13,994 nucleotides of DNA from NCBI GenBank assembly GCA_030620925.1, contig JAUXIQ010000014.1, positions 1 through 13,994 on the forward strand, given 5' to 3'. A program made the position numbers and the translations under genes. Position 1 is the stretch's first letter; the number at the start of each line of letters is the position of its first letter. Source of the DNA: Nitrospinota bacterium (GTDB lineage Bacteria > JAUXIQ01). Below are positions 12,971 to 13,994 of the stretch, in pieces. The notes beneath the pieces were generated by a model, which had not been told where the DNA came from, did not search any database, and worked only from the letters and a program-made list of their open reading frames with translations.

Positions 12971-13065
12971 TGGCGGAAACGCGTGGGAGTCGAACCCACC
13001 GCAGGGGTCTTAGCCCTGCCACTGGATTTGAAGTCCAGGAGGGACACCGGTCCCCATGCGCTTCC
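12971..13065 (-). tRNA. selC: tRNA-Sec (anticodon TCA), CCA encoded
   Basis: 95 nt including the encoded CCA. On the minus strand it has the bacterial selenocysteine tRNA form. There is an 8-bp acceptor stem (GGAAGCGC/GCGTTTCC, one G-T wobble), a 5-bp T stem with TTCGACT loop (GTGGG/CCCAC), and a long variable arm (GGCAGGGCTAAGACCCCTGC region). The anticodon stem TGGAC/TCCA... closes loop CTTCAAA, with anticodon TCA at 13029-13031. It closely follows the Escherichia coli selC layout. It reads UGA in the context of a SECIS element with SelB. A seven-T tract lies 4 nt after CCA (12960-12966), probably ending transcription. The organism should therefore make selenoproteins. selA, selB and selD are not in the window. 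Confidence 0.97.
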
Positions 13066-13121
13066 GTTCTGTTGTGGACAGCTATCATCAATGTACGATT
13101 ATCCGGGTGACCTCACTGTTT

Positions 13122-13150
13122 CTAATAGGTGACCTGAGTCTTCTTGTCAA
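13122..13150 (-). promoter_or_regulatory. Promoter of tRNA-Sec
   Basis: On the minus strand, a perfect TTGACA (13145-13150), a 17-nt spacer and TATTAG (13122-13127). The start would lie about 50 nt before the tRNA. Two direct copies of AGGTCACC (13106-13113 and 13128-13135), 22 bp apart, flank the -10 box; each contains the near-palindrome GGTCACC. Confidence 0.72.
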
Positions 13151-13344
13151 GGTTTTAATGAGTTATACGACTAATTTTGTTCACTTTTAAATTTAAGTAT
13201 GATATAAATATATACATGGTTATCCGGTTTTGTCTTAATTGCTGGAATTTAGCTGGATAGAAAAGATAATCTTTTAATAATTATCAAGTTAGGAATCTAT
13301 TATGTTAAGTCCGTCCTTATACGATAATGGTTATCAATTTATAG

Positions 13345-13389
13345 AAACTCTAAATAGAGTTTGCTTAAGTCTGTTATCAATATTATAAG
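13345..13389 (+). promoter_or_regulatory. Candidate promoter with overlapping dyad
   Basis: TTGCTT (13361-13366), a 17-nt spacer and TATAAG (13384-13389, 5 of 6). A dyad of 8-bp arms, AAACTCTA-AA-TAGAGTTT (13345-13362), touches the -35 box, as an operator might. Confidence 0.45.
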
Positions 13390-13396
13390 GCGGAAG

Positions 13397-13510
13397 AATA
13401 ATGCCGACCCCTGTAAGGCCGCTCTATCGAAAGGGTTGAGGAAGCCCCTGCCCCATGAAGAAAACACCCTGAGTTTGCCCTGTCTGATCGAGTATAGCAA
13501 GGTGTTTTTA
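13397..13510 (+). ncRNA. Possible short structured RNA or leader ending in a terminator
   Basis: From the candidate promoter, a transcript of about 115 nt would end at a composite hairpin: AAAACACC (13461-13468) with GGTGTTTT (13501-13508), and an inner TTGC/GCAA, followed by T-rich sequence. Another stem, GGGTT/AGCCC, lies at about 13433-13447. A 12-codon frame from ATG 13401 stops at UGA 13437. I could not match it to a known riboswitch, 6S, SRP, tmRNA or RNase P RNA. It could be a small RNA or an attenuator for a gene further right. Confidence 0.35.
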
Positions 13511-13935
13511 ATTAATTGCATGATCTTTCTGGATCTTTTCATCCTTGCCGGATGAGTAGGTAAAGAATATCCATTACTGATGCCGGGTTCGCTTTTGTTT
13601 GCTTCCTGGTACCCCCTTCATTTCGCAGATTCCTTGATTTCGGCCGAGGGAAGTTGCTGGCTGAATCTGTGGGGAAAGCTGAATTTGGATAGGATACCGT
13701 TACCGACCGTAAGTTATTGAAAGTAAAGTATTATGATTTTACTTAAAATTGACGATAAAACTATTAGTAGTGTTTTGTTTTATGGATAAATTTCTATGAT
13801 CGGCTGCATCTCAAAATCGTAGTTAGGGAGGAATAGACTGCCTGATAGTTTTTGTTATAGAGCCGGCACAGAATAGGAAGTGGGTATAAGCGCGAAATTT
13901 GCCTTTCTGGATGCGAACCGAAGGAGATTGATTCT

Positions 13936-13994
13936 ATGAACCTGGATGGTACAAAAGATATATCCGATTCTGATGTTTCAGGCAGCGACGACCG
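13936..13994 (+). CDS. Start of an unidentified gene, cut by window end
   Basis: ATG with AAGGAG 9 nt upstream (13921-13926). Only 19 full codons are visible, beginning MNLDGTKDISDSDVSG, acidic and polar. No family can be named. The good ribosome site and lack of stops support a real gene running out of the window; its leader is the AT-rich stretch to the left. Confidence 0.55.
   Translation, partial: MNLDGTKDISDSDVSGSDD

Larger units (their letters stand above)
13151..13935. other. AT-rich gene-poor stretch
   Basis: Nearly 800 bp with no open frame that looks like a real protein, and much richer in A+T than the rest, most strongly at 13150-13400 and 13720-13800. It holds several small dyads (for example AAAAGA/TCTTTT at about 13261-13275), three copies of TTATCAA (13281, 13331, 13374) and the possible short transcript described separately. 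It may be a long regulatory region for the gene at 13936, or decayed or foreign DNA. Confidence 0.5.

Noticed and set aside
12971-13065. Genomic island inserted at tRNA-Sec
   Set aside because: No integrase, and no second copy of the tRNA 3' end was found in the window; the AT-rich DNA is on the wrong side of the tRNA.
1-13994. CRISPR array, insertion sequence, rRNA
   Set aside because: No regularly spaced repeats, transposase-like protein or rRNA segment was seen in the window.

Overview
The window reads as a bacterial chromosome segment, probably from an uncultured anaerobe that degrades acyl-CoA compounds. It has six acyl-CoA-type enzymes, three short-chain dehydrogenases (SDRs), a selenocysteine tRNA gene and a cyclic-di-GMP riboswitch. 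Coding DNA is moderately GC-rich, while the last ~0.9 kb is clearly AT-rich. The gene content would fit a Dehalococcoidia-like Chloroflexota or a syntrophic fatty-acid degrader, but nothing in the sequence fixes the taxon.

Layout: a hairpin-rich edge (1-100), then a promoter and a single acyl-CoA dehydrogenase gene (253-1425, +) ending at a strong hairpin. A PilX-like pilus protein gene (1565-2929, -) converges on it. That gene has a ~390-nt leader holding a recognisable c-di-GMP-I (GEMM-I) aptamer and a 12-bp intrinsic terminator. Its promoter lies back to back with the promoter of a five-gene operon (3751-8242, +): HMG-CoA-lyase-like enzyme, benzoylformate-decarboxylase-like ThDP enzyme, DUF1445 putative hydro-lyase, and two MaoC-type dehydratase subunits. 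The operon closes with a strong terminator. An SDR gene lacking the usual Tyr/Lys pair follows (8402-9196, +). Two palindromic repeats separate it from a 54-residue zinc-ribbon gene (9398-9562, -). Two more SDR genes (9807-10607 and 10808-11719, both -) each have their own promoter. Then come a small SH3-domain lipoprotein gene (12074-12418, +), a 59-residue GTG-initiated secreted YHYH-like protein (12782-12961, +), and tRNA-Sec (12971-13065, -) with its own promoter. The AT-rich end holds a possible short structured transcript (about 13397-13510) and the first codons of a gene leaving the window (13936, +).

How it works together: the dehydrogenase, MaoC hydratases, SDRs, lyase and ThDP enzyme are the activities expected in a beta-oxidation-like or branched/hydroxy-acid breakdown route. 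The substrate cannot be read from sequence. The clearest regulatory system is the riboswitch-controlled pilus protein: c-di-GMP would control transcription of the PilX-like gene, and a 10-base complementarity between aptamer and terminator suggests an OFF switch (inference).
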